Assembly (NCBI RefSeq): GCF_037335815.1
Contig: NZ_CP147841.1
Span: 558,001-622,000, forward strand
DNA from: Salinirubellus litoreus
GTDB taxonomy: Archaea > Halobacteriota > Halobacteria > Halobacteriales > Haloarculaceae
Reading direction: 5' to 3'
Length of the DNA stretch: 64,000 nucleotides
Of this stretch, positions 8,356 to 16,576 are shown piece after piece (the stretch's first letter is position 1; every line of letters starts with the position of its first letter). The position numbers and the translations under genes are program-made. The notes under the pieces were generated by a model. That model worked only from the letters and a program-made list of their open reading frames with translations, was not told where the DNA came from and did no database searches.

Positions 8356-9848
8356 AGCGACCGTCTGACTTCTCGATAGAGGCCGACGAACTCGTACCCC
8401 GTCCAGTTCTCGACCGAGATCATGAAGCAGGTGTAGCTCACCGCCCCGATCCCGATCAGGACGAGGAGTTCTACGAGCCCCTCTCGTGCGAGCAGGAACG
8501 TATCGACCCCGACTACGGCAGCGAACATACAGACGCTGCCGACGAGCGGGTAGGCGACGAGCCCCAGAAGCTCTCCGAGCTCGCCATCGATGCTCGACAG
8601 GACGAGGTGAAGCGCGATCGGCTGGACGACGAACGAACTCCCGACGATAACGAAGGCGACACCCAGGACACCGAAGTACTCCGCCGCCGGATAGATCGTG
8701 AGGGCGATGGTAGCGGTCTTGATCACCTGCAGACGGACGTCGAAATCCGGACGGCCGATCGCCTTGAACACGGCTCCCACGTTCGCACCGAAAGCCCGTA
8801 TCGCGCCCCACACGGCCAGGACCTGCATGAGGGGTACCATCGGAGCCCACTGGGTGCCCAGAGCCGCGTGTACGAACTGCGGGGCGACCGCAGCGATGCC
8901 CGCGGCCATCGGGAACGCGACGATCGACGATAGCTGGACGGCGCGGAAGTACCCGTTACGGAGACGGTCCACGTCGTCCTGTACCTTCGAGAACGCGGGG
9001 AAAGCGACGCGGGAGATGACCTGTGTGACCTCGCTCGCGGGCGCGTTGGAGAAGCGATACGCGAGCTGATAGAACCCGAGGGTCGACGCCGTAAAGAACC
9101 AGCCCACGAACACGTCGTCACCCTGTCCGTACAGGAACATCAGGATCGACGACGCGAACATCCACTTCCCGAACCCGAACATCTCCCGACCGCGTTCGAG
9201 ATCGAACTCGATGGTCGGGCGGTACGGATGGATCGCGTACGAGATGGCGAACCTCGCGAGATTCATCGCGACGATACCCGCGACCAGCGCCCAGACGCTA
9301 CGGAACGCGAGGGCGAACAGGGCGGCGACGACGAGGTCGACGAGACGTCCGCCGACCTGATACACGAAGTCCTTGTGGAAATTGAGATGCTTCTCGAAGT
9401 AGACGACGGCCGGGTTCTGTAGTCCGAGGATCAGGGGTGATACGCCGAGTACCTGAATGAGTCGGTGTGCCTGGGGTTCGTCGAAGAATTCGGATATATA
9501 CGGTGCGAACGCGAACGCGACTACCGCGATCAGGAGCCCCCGGAGGACCTTCATCACCCACGCGGTGTTGAGATACCCGTCGACGTTCTCGTCCCGGTGC
9601 TGGATCAGGGCCTCGTCGAAGCCCAGTTGCGAGAACTGCTTGAGCGCCGCGACGACCAGTAATGCGATCCCCAGTAACCCGAACGCAGTAGGCGAAAGCA
9701 GACGAGCGAGCAGGACCAGTTTGAGGATCTGTAACACCCGATCCCCCACGTTTATGCCGGTCACCCAGACGCCGCTTCGGACTGCCTGTTCGCCGGTCGA
9801 ACCGTCAGCAGTCAGGCGAGTATAGATATATTTCAGCTTATCAAGCAT
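8352..9848 (-). CDS. Oligosaccharide flippase (Wzx / polysaccharide biosynthesis family)
   Basis: About 498 residues with 12 or more hydrophobic segments, matching MOP-superfamily flippases of the Wzx/WzxC type. Recognisable parts are the amphipathic N-terminus, GVWVTGINVGDRVLQILKLV in the first helix, ARLLSPTAFGLLGIALLVVA in the second, and ALIQHRDENVDGYLNTAWV, characteristic of the family. It probably turns the lipid-linked glycan made by the neighbouring glycosyltransferases to the outer face of the membrane. An in-frame GTG at 9854 is an alternative start. The TATA box at 9880-9888 puts transcription start near 9857, so either codon gives an almost leaderless mRNA. Confidence 0.88.
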   Translation of the reverse strand: MLDKLKYIYTRLTADGSTGEQAVRSGVWVTGINVGDRVLQILKLVLLARLLSPTAFGLLGIALLVVAALKQFSQLGFDEALIQHRDENVDGYLNTAWVMKVLRGLLIAVVAFAFAPYISEFFDEPQAHRLIQVLGVSPLILGLQNPAVVYFEKHLNFHKDFVYQVGGRLVDLVVAALFALAFRSVWALVAGIVAMNLARFAISYAIHPYRPTIEFDLERGREMFGFGKWMFASSILMFLYGQGDDVFVGWFFTASTLGFYQLAYRFSNAPASEVTQVISRVAFPAFSKVQDDVDRLRNGYFRAVQLSSIVAFPMAAGIAAVAPQFVHAALGTQWAPMVPLMQVLAVWGAIRAFGANVGAVFKAIGRPDFDVRLQVIKTATIALTIYPAAEYFGVLGVAFVIVGSSFVVQPIALHLVLSSIDGELGELLGLVAYPLVGSVCMFAAVVGVDTFLLAREGLVELLVLIGIGAVSYTCFMISVENWTGYEFVGLYREVRRSL

Positions 9849-10382
9849 GCCCACTATTCGAATCGAACTGGTAGAAACAGAATATATCCTTTGGCTCTCT
9901 TCGATATGTATACTGACTGGATTCCGATAACTTTCGGCTCGTCGATGGGGGTCCTGCAGAACGGCGCTAAGCCGTGCAGGTGGCCGCAGGTCCGATGTCG
10001 AGCCCCTCGGAACGTTCGATAAGCCGCGAGAGTTCGATACCGCGAGGGAGGATCGTCTACGAGAGGTCGACCGGGTCGAGACCGATACCGGTGTATCGTG
10101 TGCCGTATCATTACCGCCCCTCGGGAATAGGGTCCGGCACGTCGAAGCACGGGAAAACGACGGTTCTCACGCTCGGAAGGGTCTAGACAGTCCAGCGTAT
10201 ATACGGGACGACGTGGGCTCGACGGTAGCGGAAACGCTGGGCGAGGGGACGGGCCGGGGACGGGAGCGGGACCTGAAAGGCCAGATCGTTTTTATATCCC
10301 CGACACGATGCCCCGAACTGTATCCATGGGGGGATCAGATGAAAGCTGGAAGCCGTAAGGGCCGCCTTCCCCAGGATCGGCC
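9849..10382. other. Intergenic region between flippase and membrane-protein gene
   Basis: About 530 bp with no convincing gene. It holds the flippase TATA box (GAATATATCC, 9880-9888, minus strand) and TATA-like boxes on the plus strand at 10196-10206 (GCGTATATACG) and 10289-10298. The latter would start a transcript near 10322, giving a 60-nt leader for the gene at 10383. Within that leader are a 10-codon ORF (10325-10357, MGGSDESWKP) and a GGAAG...CTTCC hairpin. Confidence 0.5.
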
Positions 10383-11222
10383 ATGACCGATACGGACGTT
10401 CGCTGGCTACCGCTCGAGGGACAGCACGGGGCCCTCCAGCGAGTGGTGGTTTCGGTCGCGATCCTGGTCGCGATCAGTAACACGCTCGTCCAGTGGGTTC
10501 TGACGGCCGGGATCGGCGTCGGGATCCGGCCGATCGGTCTCGTCATCGTCGCCGCTGCGGTAGTGGTCGGAAAGCCGGCCCGATGGGGATCCGCCGCGGG
10601 ACTGCTCGTCACCGGGGCGCTCCTGAGCGGGTGGACGTACGGCGTTATCTGGGCGATTTCCGCGTTCGCGACGGCAGCCGTCGCGGGCCGCCTCTGGGTC
10701 CGTGACGGGCGTGACCGGGATCGAGGAGCGGTGAACTGGTACCTCCGGTACTGCGGGGCGGCGCTCGGTGGCGTGGTGGTCCTCGCGACGACGAGTGCGT
10801 GGCTCCTCGACGTACTGGGGCAGGCGGCGTTCAGCCTCACCGTCGGTCCGACGCTCGCCGCGACCCTCCCGCTGGCTATCGTGGGGGGGCCGCTCGTTCG
10901 TCTGGCCGTCACGCGGACCGACTGGAACCGCTGGGATGTTCGGGGGGCGGCTCCGTCGGCCACTGCCCGGCTGATAGCCGTTCTGGTGGCGGCCTGCTGG
11001 GCCGTCTTCGGGTACCTCGGGAGCTTCCTGTTCAGAATCACCGATCAGATGGCACCGACCATTCTCGCCCGACAGTTTCCGGCGAGCGTGCTGAGCTTTA
11101 TCCGCCTCTGGGGAGATCAGGGAACGTACGCACAGGCCCTCCTAGGGGTGGTGTCGCTGGCTCTACTCTGGATCCTCCTTCGCAGGGGGGGATCACGCCG
11201 TGGACTATTGGCGAGACTTTAA
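10383..11222 (+). CDS. Uncharacterised multi-pass membrane protein
   Basis: 279 residues with about seven hydrophobic segments: near 20-40, 47-60, 65-90, 122-143, 150-168, 195-218 and 250-266. The N-terminus is acidic and soluble and the C-terminal tail RRGGSRRGLLARL is basic. I recognise no catalytic motif. The topology resembles small integral proteins such as ECF-transporter S components, but this is only a resemblance. It lies 27 nt upstream of the gluconate-dehydrogenase-like pair on the same strand, so it may be co-transcribed and could anchor or serve that enzyme. The likely promoter is at 10289-10298. Confidence 0.7.
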   Translation: MTDTDVRWLPLEGQHGALQRVVVSVAILVAISNTLVQWVLTAGIGVGIRPIGLVIVAAAVVVGKPARWGSAAGLLVTGALLSGWTYGVIWAISAFATAAVAGRLWVRDGRDRDRGAVNWYLRYCGAALGGVVVLATTSAWLLDVLGQAAFSLTVGPTLAATLPLAIVGGPLVRLAVTRTDWNRWDVRGAAPSATARLIAVLVAACWAVFGYLGSFLFRITDQMAPTILARQFPASVLSFIRLWGDQGTYAQALLGVVSLALLWILLRRGGSRRGLLARL

Positions 11223-11249
11223 TGGAATCCCTGCCCCAGGTATCCGTAG

Positions 11250-11777
11250 ATGGAACTCACAAGGCGGGACGCGATACTCGCACTCGCCGGGGGGGGGCTC
11301 GTCGGTTCGGCGGCGCTCGCCGAGGAGGTGACCGGTGGCGGCCAGCGGTCGCTCTCCGGAGCGGACCGGGAGGTGCTGCGGTCGACCGCCGAGGTACTCT
11401 ACCCGACGTCGGTGACGGTCACGGACGACTTCGTCGAGACGTACGTCCTGGGACGCCAGGCGGTCGACGAGGAGTATCTGACCGGAGTGACCGAGGCACT
11501 CGAAACGGTTCGGTCGACGAGCCGGAGCGAGACGGGTCGGAGCTACACGTCGCTGGACGGAGGACGCCGGGACGAGGTTCTCAGAGCGACCGAGGCCGAC
11601 CGGGCCTACCCCGACCCTGACGGAACGGTCGCACAGCGAATCCGGTACTACGTCGTCGACGAGCTCCTCTACGCGCTCTACTCCACGCCGAAGGGGGCAG
11701 GACTCGTCGGAAACGAGAACCCGAAGGGGCACCCCGGCGGGATCGAGATCTACCAGCGGCGGCCGGAGGGGAGCTGA
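11250..11777 (+). CDS. Gluconate 2-dehydrogenase subunit 3-like protein with TAT signal
   Basis: 175 residues. The N-terminus MELTRRDAILALAGGGL has the twin-arginine pattern followed by a hydrophobic core, predicting export of the folded protein by the TAT pathway. The rest matches the small subunit of membrane gluconate-2-dehydrogenase-type enzymes, including the late motif YSTPKGAGLVGNENPKGHPG. This subunit normally forms a complex with a GMC flavoprotein; the GMC gene follows after a single base. The oxidised substrate (sugar, sugar acid or alcohol) is not predictable. No cytochrome c subunit is present nearby, so electrons must leave by another route. Confidence 0.85.
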   Translation: MELTRRDAILALAGGGLVGSAALAEEVTGGGQRSLSGADREVLRSTAEVLYPTSVTVTDDFVETYVLGRQAVDEEYLTGVTEALETVRSTSRSETGRSYTSLDGGRRDEVLRATEADRAYPDPDGTVAQRIRYYVVDELLYALYSTPKGAGLVGNENPKGHPGGIEIYQRRPEGS

Positions 11778-11778
11778 C

Positions 11779-13467
11779 GTGGCCGGCCGCGATCGAACTC
11801 CCTCGGAGCGGGCGGACGTCTGCGTGATCGGGGCGGGGCCGGCGGGATCGCTCGTGGCGTACCGACTGGCCGAGGCCGGCCACGACGTAGTGGTTCTCGA
11901 GGCCGGCGAGTGGTTCGACTTCGAGGACCGTCCGACACAGATGGAGCGGGCGCTCCGTCCCGGCCACGACGCGGTCGGCGTGTGGGACACCGACCGGGAA
12001 CGGGACGCGTACACGACCAGCGGGGAGGCGACCTACCCGCTGAACGTACGGCGTTCCAAGGGTGTCGGCGGGTCGACGCTCCACTGGGGCGGCCGCGTCA
12101 GCCGGTTTGCGCCCAAGGACTTCGAGATGCGGAGCCGATACGGGGTCGCATCGGACTGGCCGATCGGGTACGAGGACCTCCGGCCGTACTACGTGGAGGC
12201 CGAACGCGAGCTCGGCGTCGCCGGAGCCGACGACAACCCGTTCATGCCGGAACGGGAGGAGCCGTTCCCCATGGAGGCGTTTCCGCCGAGCTACTCGGAC
12301 TCGATACTGGCCGAGGCCTGCGAGGACATCGATATCGTGACCCACTCGGTCCCGAACGCACGCAATTCGGAGCCGTACGACGACAGGAGCCCGTGCGTCG
12401 GCTACGGGACCTGCAGGCCCGTCTGTCCGTCCGGAGCGAAGTACAGCGCGGACGTCCACGCCCGCAAGGCAGTGGAGGAGGGCGCACGGGTCATCGACCG
12501 GGCAGTGGTTCGGCGGCTCGAACACGACGCGGACGGCGACCGGCTCACGGCGGCCCGCTATCAGACACCGAACGGGGAGCTGCACAGACAGACCGCCCGG
12601 ACGTTCGTCCTCGCGGCGGGTGCGGTGGAGAACCCGCGGCTCCTGCTTCTCTCGAAGTCGGCCGAGTACCCCGACGGCCTGGCCAACTCCAGCGGGGTCG
12701 TCGGCCGCTACTTCATGGAACACCCGTACGTGGGAGTCGTCGGCAAGATGGACGGGCTCACCGGCCAGCACCGTATCGGGTTCGGAACGACCGAGTCCTA
12801 CCAGTTCTACGAACCCGACGGCGACCCACCCCCGGGCTCGTTCAAGATCGAGTTCTCGAACGAGGGCGGACCCAGGATCGTGGACCTCGCGCTGCGACAG
12901 CGCGACCCCGTCGGGAGCCTGTCGCGAACGATCTCCTCCCCCGGACCGTCGACGCTGGAAGGTCTAGCCGGCGAGCAACGGCCGATCGAGTGGGGGGACG
13001 AGCTGCTGGAGACGATGCGGGGAGGATACGGCCACTACTTCAGGATCGTCGCGGAGATCGAGCCGCTGCCGGACCCCGAGAATCGGATCACGCTGAACGA
13101 GGACGTGACCGACGACTTCGGCGATCCCGTTCCCGACGTCTCGTGGAGCCCGGGGTCGTACTTCGAACGGACCGGCGAGCGTGCCCACGAAGTGATCGAT
13201 CGGATCGTCGAACACATCGACGCGGACGTCGAAGACGTCGAGCGTATCCCCTACATCGAGGGCGTCGGTCACTCCTCCGGGACGACGCGGATGGGGACGG
13301 ATCCGGCGGAGAGCGTGGTGGACTCGAACCAGCGCACCCACGACGTGGAGAACCTCTACATCTCGGGGGCCAGCACCTTCATCACCATCGGCGCGAGCCA
13401 GCCCACGCTGACGATCGCGGCGACCGCCCTCCGGCTCGCCGACCACCTCGACAGCGAGGTCCTGTAG
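11779..13467 (+). CDS. GMC family oxidoreductase, large subunit of gluconate-dehydrogenase-like complex
   Basis: 562 residues, GTG start one base after the subunit-3 stop. The FAD-binding Rossmann motif is VIGAGPAGSLVAYRLAEAG (residues 16-34), with VVVLEAGEWFDFED closing the first fold. SKGVGGSTLHWGGRVSR (about 94-110) is the second FAD contact of GMC enzymes. A Cys cluster SPCVGYGTCRPVCPSGAK (about 204-221) is typical of the gluconate/sorbitol dehydrogenase branch. The C-terminal GHSSGTTRMGTDP and the SGASTFITIGASQPTLTI segment carry the catalytic His region. It probably travels with its TAT-exported partner, since it has no signal of its own. Confidence 0.88.
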   Translation: MAGRDRTPSERADVCVIGAGPAGSLVAYRLAEAGHDVVVLEAGEWFDFEDRPTQMERALRPGHDAVGVWDTDRERDAYTTSGEATYPLNVRRSKGVGGSTLHWGGRVSRFAPKDFEMRSRYGVASDWPIGYEDLRPYYVEAERELGVAGADDNPFMPEREEPFPMEAFPPSYSDSILAEACEDIDIVTHSVPNARNSEPYDDRSPCVGYGTCRPVCPSGAKYSADVHARKAVEEGARVIDRAVVRRLEHDADGDRLTAARYQTPNGELHRQTARTFVLAAGAVENPRLLLLSKSAEYPDGLANSSGVVGRYFMEHPYVGVVGKMDGLTGQHRIGFGTTESYQFYEPDGDPPPGSFKIEFSNEGGPRIVDLALRQRDPVGSLSRTISSPGPSTLEGLAGEQRPIEWGDELLETMRGGYGHYFRIVAEIEPLPDPENRITLNEDVTDDFGDPVPDVSWSPGSYFERTGERAHEVIDRIVEHIDADVEDVERIPYIEGVGHSSGTTRMGTDPAESVVDSNQRTHDVENLYISGASTFITIGASQPTLTIAATALRLADHLDSEVL

Positions 13468-13632
13468 CGAGACGGTGACGGTCGCCGGGAGACCGCGGGA
13501 CGTGCTCACGTCGCCACAGCAGGCAGGTGTGTCATCCGGGGTTATCGTGAGAGAGCGTACGTAGTCGGGCCAAGGGGGAGCGGAGGATCCCCGGACGTAG
13601 CCACGTCGAGGAGTCAGCGGGCAGCGCGGACG

Positions 13633-13938
13633 TCAGTCCCAGGTCACCCAGGCCAGAAAGAGGAGGCCGACCGCCTGGAGGACGTGGAGCACCATGGTCG
13701 CCTGCCAGACGATGGGCGGGACCTGCGTGTTGAACCACAGCGAGAGATCGGGATCGAGCAAGTAGTAGTAGAGCGTGAGCCCGTTCTCGGCGAGGAGGAA
13801 CAGCGAGAACAGCAGCAGCCCCAGGGTGTGCTTCGACCGGAGCCGGGCGTAGTTCCGGCCCCACACGTAGGCGAGGCCGGCGAGCAGGAGCACGTTCACC
13901 CCGGTCGCGAGCCGCGCGACGTCGGCCCAGGTGCTCAC
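13633..13938 (-). CDS. Small membrane protein of the DUF7521 type, partner of the adjacent regulator
   Basis: About 101 residues with three predicted membrane helices (LATGVNVLLLAGLAYVWG, HTLGLLLFSLFLLAENGLTL, MVLHVLQAVGLLFLAWVTW). Haloarchaea often carry such a protein beside a winged-helix regulator; I assign DUF7521 from memory of that pairing. The GTG at 13938 (VSTWADVARL) is the better start. A GTG at 13962 would add eight residues. A 16-codon ORF starting at 13985, two bases after the regulator stop, overlaps the start of this gene in another frame and may couple translation. Confidence 0.65.
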   Translation of the reverse strand: MSTWADVARLATGVNVLLLAGLAYVWGRNYARLRSKHTLGLLLFSLFLLAENGLTLYYYLLDPDLSLWFNTQVPPIVWQATMVLHVLQAVGLLFLAWVTWD

Positions 13939-13987
13939 GCTCGTCCCCCGCGTTCGATACACGTCTCGTCGGCAGTCGTTGTCATGG

Positions 13988-14272
13988 TCACTCCACCTGT
14001 TCGATGATCGCCTCGACGACGTCCCAGTGGTTGCGCGCCCGCGACGTGGGGAGGTATATCGCCCCGTACTCGTCGCCGCTGGCCCTGACGATGTCGTTCT
14101 CGGTCAGCACGTCGAGGTGGTGCTGGACCGTCTTGTAGTGGAGGTCGAGGTCCTCGGCGAGCTGGTTCGTGTTGCGGGGTCGCTCGTCGACCGCCCGGAG
14201 GAGCCGGATGCGGTTCGGCCCGCCCCGGGTCCCAGTCAACACGTACCAGAGGACCGCCTCCATCGCTCGCAC
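13988..14272 (-). CDS. Winged helix-turn-helix transcriptional regulator (ArsR-like)
   Basis: 94 residues forming one winged-helix domain. NRIRLLRAVDERPRNTNQLA (about 20-39) is the first helix pair, and EDLDLHYKTVQHHLDVLTEN (about 40-59) is the recognition helix-turn-helix. GDEYGAIYLPTSRARNHW forms the wing. No Cys or His metal site of the ArsR/SmtB kind is present. It probably controls its own two-gene unit with the downstream membrane protein, which may act as a sensor or anti-regulator. A weak TATA-like element (GCTTACG) lies about 20 nt upstream. Confidence 0.85.
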   Translation of the reverse strand: MRAMEAVLWYVLTGTRGGPNRIRLLRAVDERPRNTNQLAEDLDLHYKTVQHHLDVLTENDIVRASGDEYGAIYLPTSRARNHWDVVEAIIEQVE

Positions 14273-14882
14273 GCACTCGCACTACCCACGTAAGCGCACC
14301 GGTGTGGGAGCTCTGCCGGGACCGCACCGCGGGAGAGCCGCCCGACCGGGCGAAGCAGGGGGCGTCGGTAGTCGAGAGCACGGGTCCGAATCGGTCGTCA
14401 GCGGGGACTACCTCCGTGCCAGCCGTTCGAGATGTCACGGATGGGTACGGATCCGCAGGACACACTCGGGCCGCGCGCCACACGTTCCCCCCACCCTCGA
14501 ACGACACGACGGCGAGTGTCACCGGGGTCACGAGCCCAACTCCTACTACGGCGGAGGGAGACCGGATCCGCCCGAATGCTTCCCCGCGCTCGTCGAACGT
14601 TCCCCCGCGTTCGTCCCCCCGGTACCGATCTCTGCTGGCCACGTCAGCGGTCCTCCGCCCGACAGGAGGTCCGGACCACGGAAGAGGGTTGGCCGAGATG
14701 ACACCGAAATCCGCCCCGGGTTGCCGTCGACGGCTGGTGACGAGTCCGTGTTCCGGACCGTGTGACCAGGTCCACCGATCGGTCTCGAATCGAACGCTCG
14801 CCGACCTCCGGTCCGGGCAGGGGTCGGGAGAGCCCGCGGCTCGCGGAAACGGGAACTCGATGCGGCGGGGAGTCCGGAGCGC
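14273..14882. other. Gene-poor interval
   Basis: About 610 bp between the regulator start and the MoxR stop. Several frames are open because GC is high, but none shows a recognisable protein, a good start or the usual GC3 periodicity throughout. One minus-strand stretch (about 14470-14580) has a hydrophobic segment but lacks a credible start and stop. I see no RNA gene. Confidence 0.4.
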
Positions 14883-15830
14883 TCAGAGGGTCGGAACGGG
14901 TACCTCGTCGAGGACGGCGTCGACGACGTCCCGTTTGCGGACGTCCTCTACCTTCGCGTCGGGGGTGAGGACCAGCCGGTGAGCGAGCGTCGGGACCGAG
15001 ACCCGTTTCACGTCGTCGGGGGTGACGTACTCGCGGCCGACGATCACCGCCCGGGCCCGCGAGGCCTCGAAGAGCCGCTGGGTGCCGCGGGGCGAGACGC
15101 CGACCGCGACCCGGCGATCGCGCCGCGTCGCCCGGGCCACCTGCGCCATGTACCTGAGCAGGTCGGGATCGACGCGGACGGTCTCGGGGGTCTCCCGCAG
15201 CGCGAGCACCTGTTCCGGGCCGAGGACGGGGGCGAGCGAGGGCGACCGCTCGCTCCGGGCCGCACGCCGCCGCAGGAGTTCGACCTCCCCATCCTCGTCG
15301 GGGTAGCCCACGGCCGTCTTGATCGCGAAGCGGTCGACCTGCGCCTCGGGCAACGGGAACGTCCCCTCCGACTCCACCGGGTTCTGCGTCGCGAGGACGA
15401 AGAACGGGTCCGGGAGGGCGTGGGTCGTCCCGTCGACGGTCACCTGCTCCTCCTCCATCGCCTCCAGCAGGGCGGACTGGGTCTTCGGTGGCGCGCGGTT
15501 GATCTCGTCGGCGAGGACGACGTTCGCGAAGACGGGCCCCTCGCGGAACTCGAACGTCCGGTCGCGCTCGTTGTAGACGTTCGAGCCGGTGACGTCCGTC
15601 GGCAGGAGGTCGGGCGTGAACTGCACGCGGGAGAAGGAGAGCCCGAGCGCGGTGGCGACGCTCCGGGCGGTGAGCGTCTTGCCCGTCCCGGGGACGTCCT
15701 CGAGTAGGACGTGACCCTTCGCGACGACGCCCGTGAGGACCGTCTCCAGGAAGCCGCGGTCGGCGATGACGGACTCCTCGATCGTCTCGAGGACCGCCGT
15801 ACAGGCGTCGTTCGCCTCGGAAACGTCCAT
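14883..15830 (-). CDS. MoxR family AAA+ ATPase
   Basis: 315 residues. Walker A is LLEDVPGTGKTLTARSVA (about 42-59). The MoxR-specific FTPDLLPTDVTGSNVYNE follows (about 71-88). Walker B is VVLADEINRAPPKTQSALLE (about 103-122), then the sensor VLATQNPVESEGTFPLPEAQ (about 145-164). MoxR ATPases act as chaperones that assemble or activate proteins, often through VWA or DUF58 partners. This is the last gene of a five-gene minus-strand cluster with DUF58 and DUF4129 proteins, from which it is separated by 146 nt. Confidence 0.93.
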   Translation of the reverse strand: MDVSEANDACTAVLETIEESVIADRGFLETVLTGVVAKGHVLLEDVPGTGKTLTARSVATALGLSFSRVQFTPDLLPTDVTGSNVYNERDRTFEFREGPVFANVVLADEINRAPPKTQSALLEAMEEEQVTVDGTTHALPDPFFVLATQNPVESEGTFPLPEAQVDRFAIKTAVGYPDEDGEVELLRRRAARSERSPSLAPVLGPEQVLALRETPETVRVDPDLLRYMAQVARATRRDRRVAVGVSPRGTQRLFEASRARAVIVGREYVTPDDVKRVSVPTLAHRLVLTPDAKVEDVRKRDVVDAVLDEVPVPTL

Positions 15831-15976
15831 GTTCGGGGGACGGCATCCGGTCGGTTAGGCGTGACGGTCGCCGTCCCCCATCCCGAGGCACGGCAGTTCC
15901 GAACGCCGGTATCCCCGGAGACCGAGCCGTCGATGGCCCGGGAGCGGAGGGGTTCACTGGCGACGGGAGCGATCCG

Positions 15977-16576
15977 CTATCCCCTGAGGATGGACGCGAG
16001 GAGGACCGCGCCGGCGAGGAGCAGCGCGAGCGCGAGGACCGGCCCGCCGGCGACGCCCCTGAAGACGAGGTAGGCGACGACGACGGCGACCGAGGCGACC
16101 AGGGCGCTCCCGGCGGCGTGGACGAGTTCGGCGCGTGTGGTGTCGGCACCGCGACCGACCTGCGTCCCGACGCTCATCGCCTGGTCCGCGACGTCCCACG
16201 CGACGGCGCTGGCGGCCGCCGAGACGAGCAGGAGTTCCGCGGGGAGGCCGACCGCCCCCGCCACGAGGACGCCGAGCACGAGCCCGAGAATCCCGAGCGA
16301 GACGAGCTTTCGCAGGCCGCGTTCGAGACCGCCGACGAGCGCGAGGAGGCCGACCCCGCCGACGGCGACCGCGGGCCCGGCGGGGGCCTGCGCCGCCAGG
16401 GCGACGAGACCGACCAGCCCCGCGAGCGCCGTCCCCGTTCGCGACGGCCGGGGATCGAGCCGTACCGTCTCGACCTCACCGCCACCCGAACGGTCGGCCG
16501 CATCCGGTACGCCGTTCCCCTCCCGCACCTCTGCTCCTGTCCCCCTCCCGCGCTCGTGCTGCCGACCGCGGCTCAC
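15977..16576 (-). CDS. Membrane protein of the DUF7519 type
   Basis: About 199 residues. I chose the GTG at 16576 because it overlaps the DUF58 stop by 4 bp (GTGA), matching the other junctions of this cluster. The N-terminal 30 residues are soluble. The remainder is hydrophobic with about six helices (for example ALAGLVGLVALAAQAPAGPA, SLGILGLVLGVLVAGAVGLP and ALVASVAVVVAYLVFRGVAG). This haloarchaeal family is regularly found between DUF58 and MoxR genes; its function is unknown. By context it belongs to an envelope-associated assembly module. Confidence 0.7.
   Translation of the reverse strand: MSRGRQHERGRGTGAEVREGNGVPDAADRSGGGEVETVRLDPRPSRTGTALAGLVGLVALAAQAPAGPAVAVGGVGLLALVGGLERGLRKLVSLGILGLVLGVLVAGAVGLPAELLLVSAAASAVAWDVADQAMSVGTQVGRGADTTRAELVHAAGSALVASVAVVVAYLVFRGVAGGPVLALALLLAGAVLLASILRG

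Noticed and set aside
9854..10150. 98-codon frame upstream of the flippase
   Set aside because: Arg-rich, no hydrophobic or motif pattern, overlaps the flippase promoter.
14302..14982. 226-codon plus-strand frame
   Set aside because: Ser/Arg/Thr-rich shadow-like composition; its end overlaps moxR in antisense.
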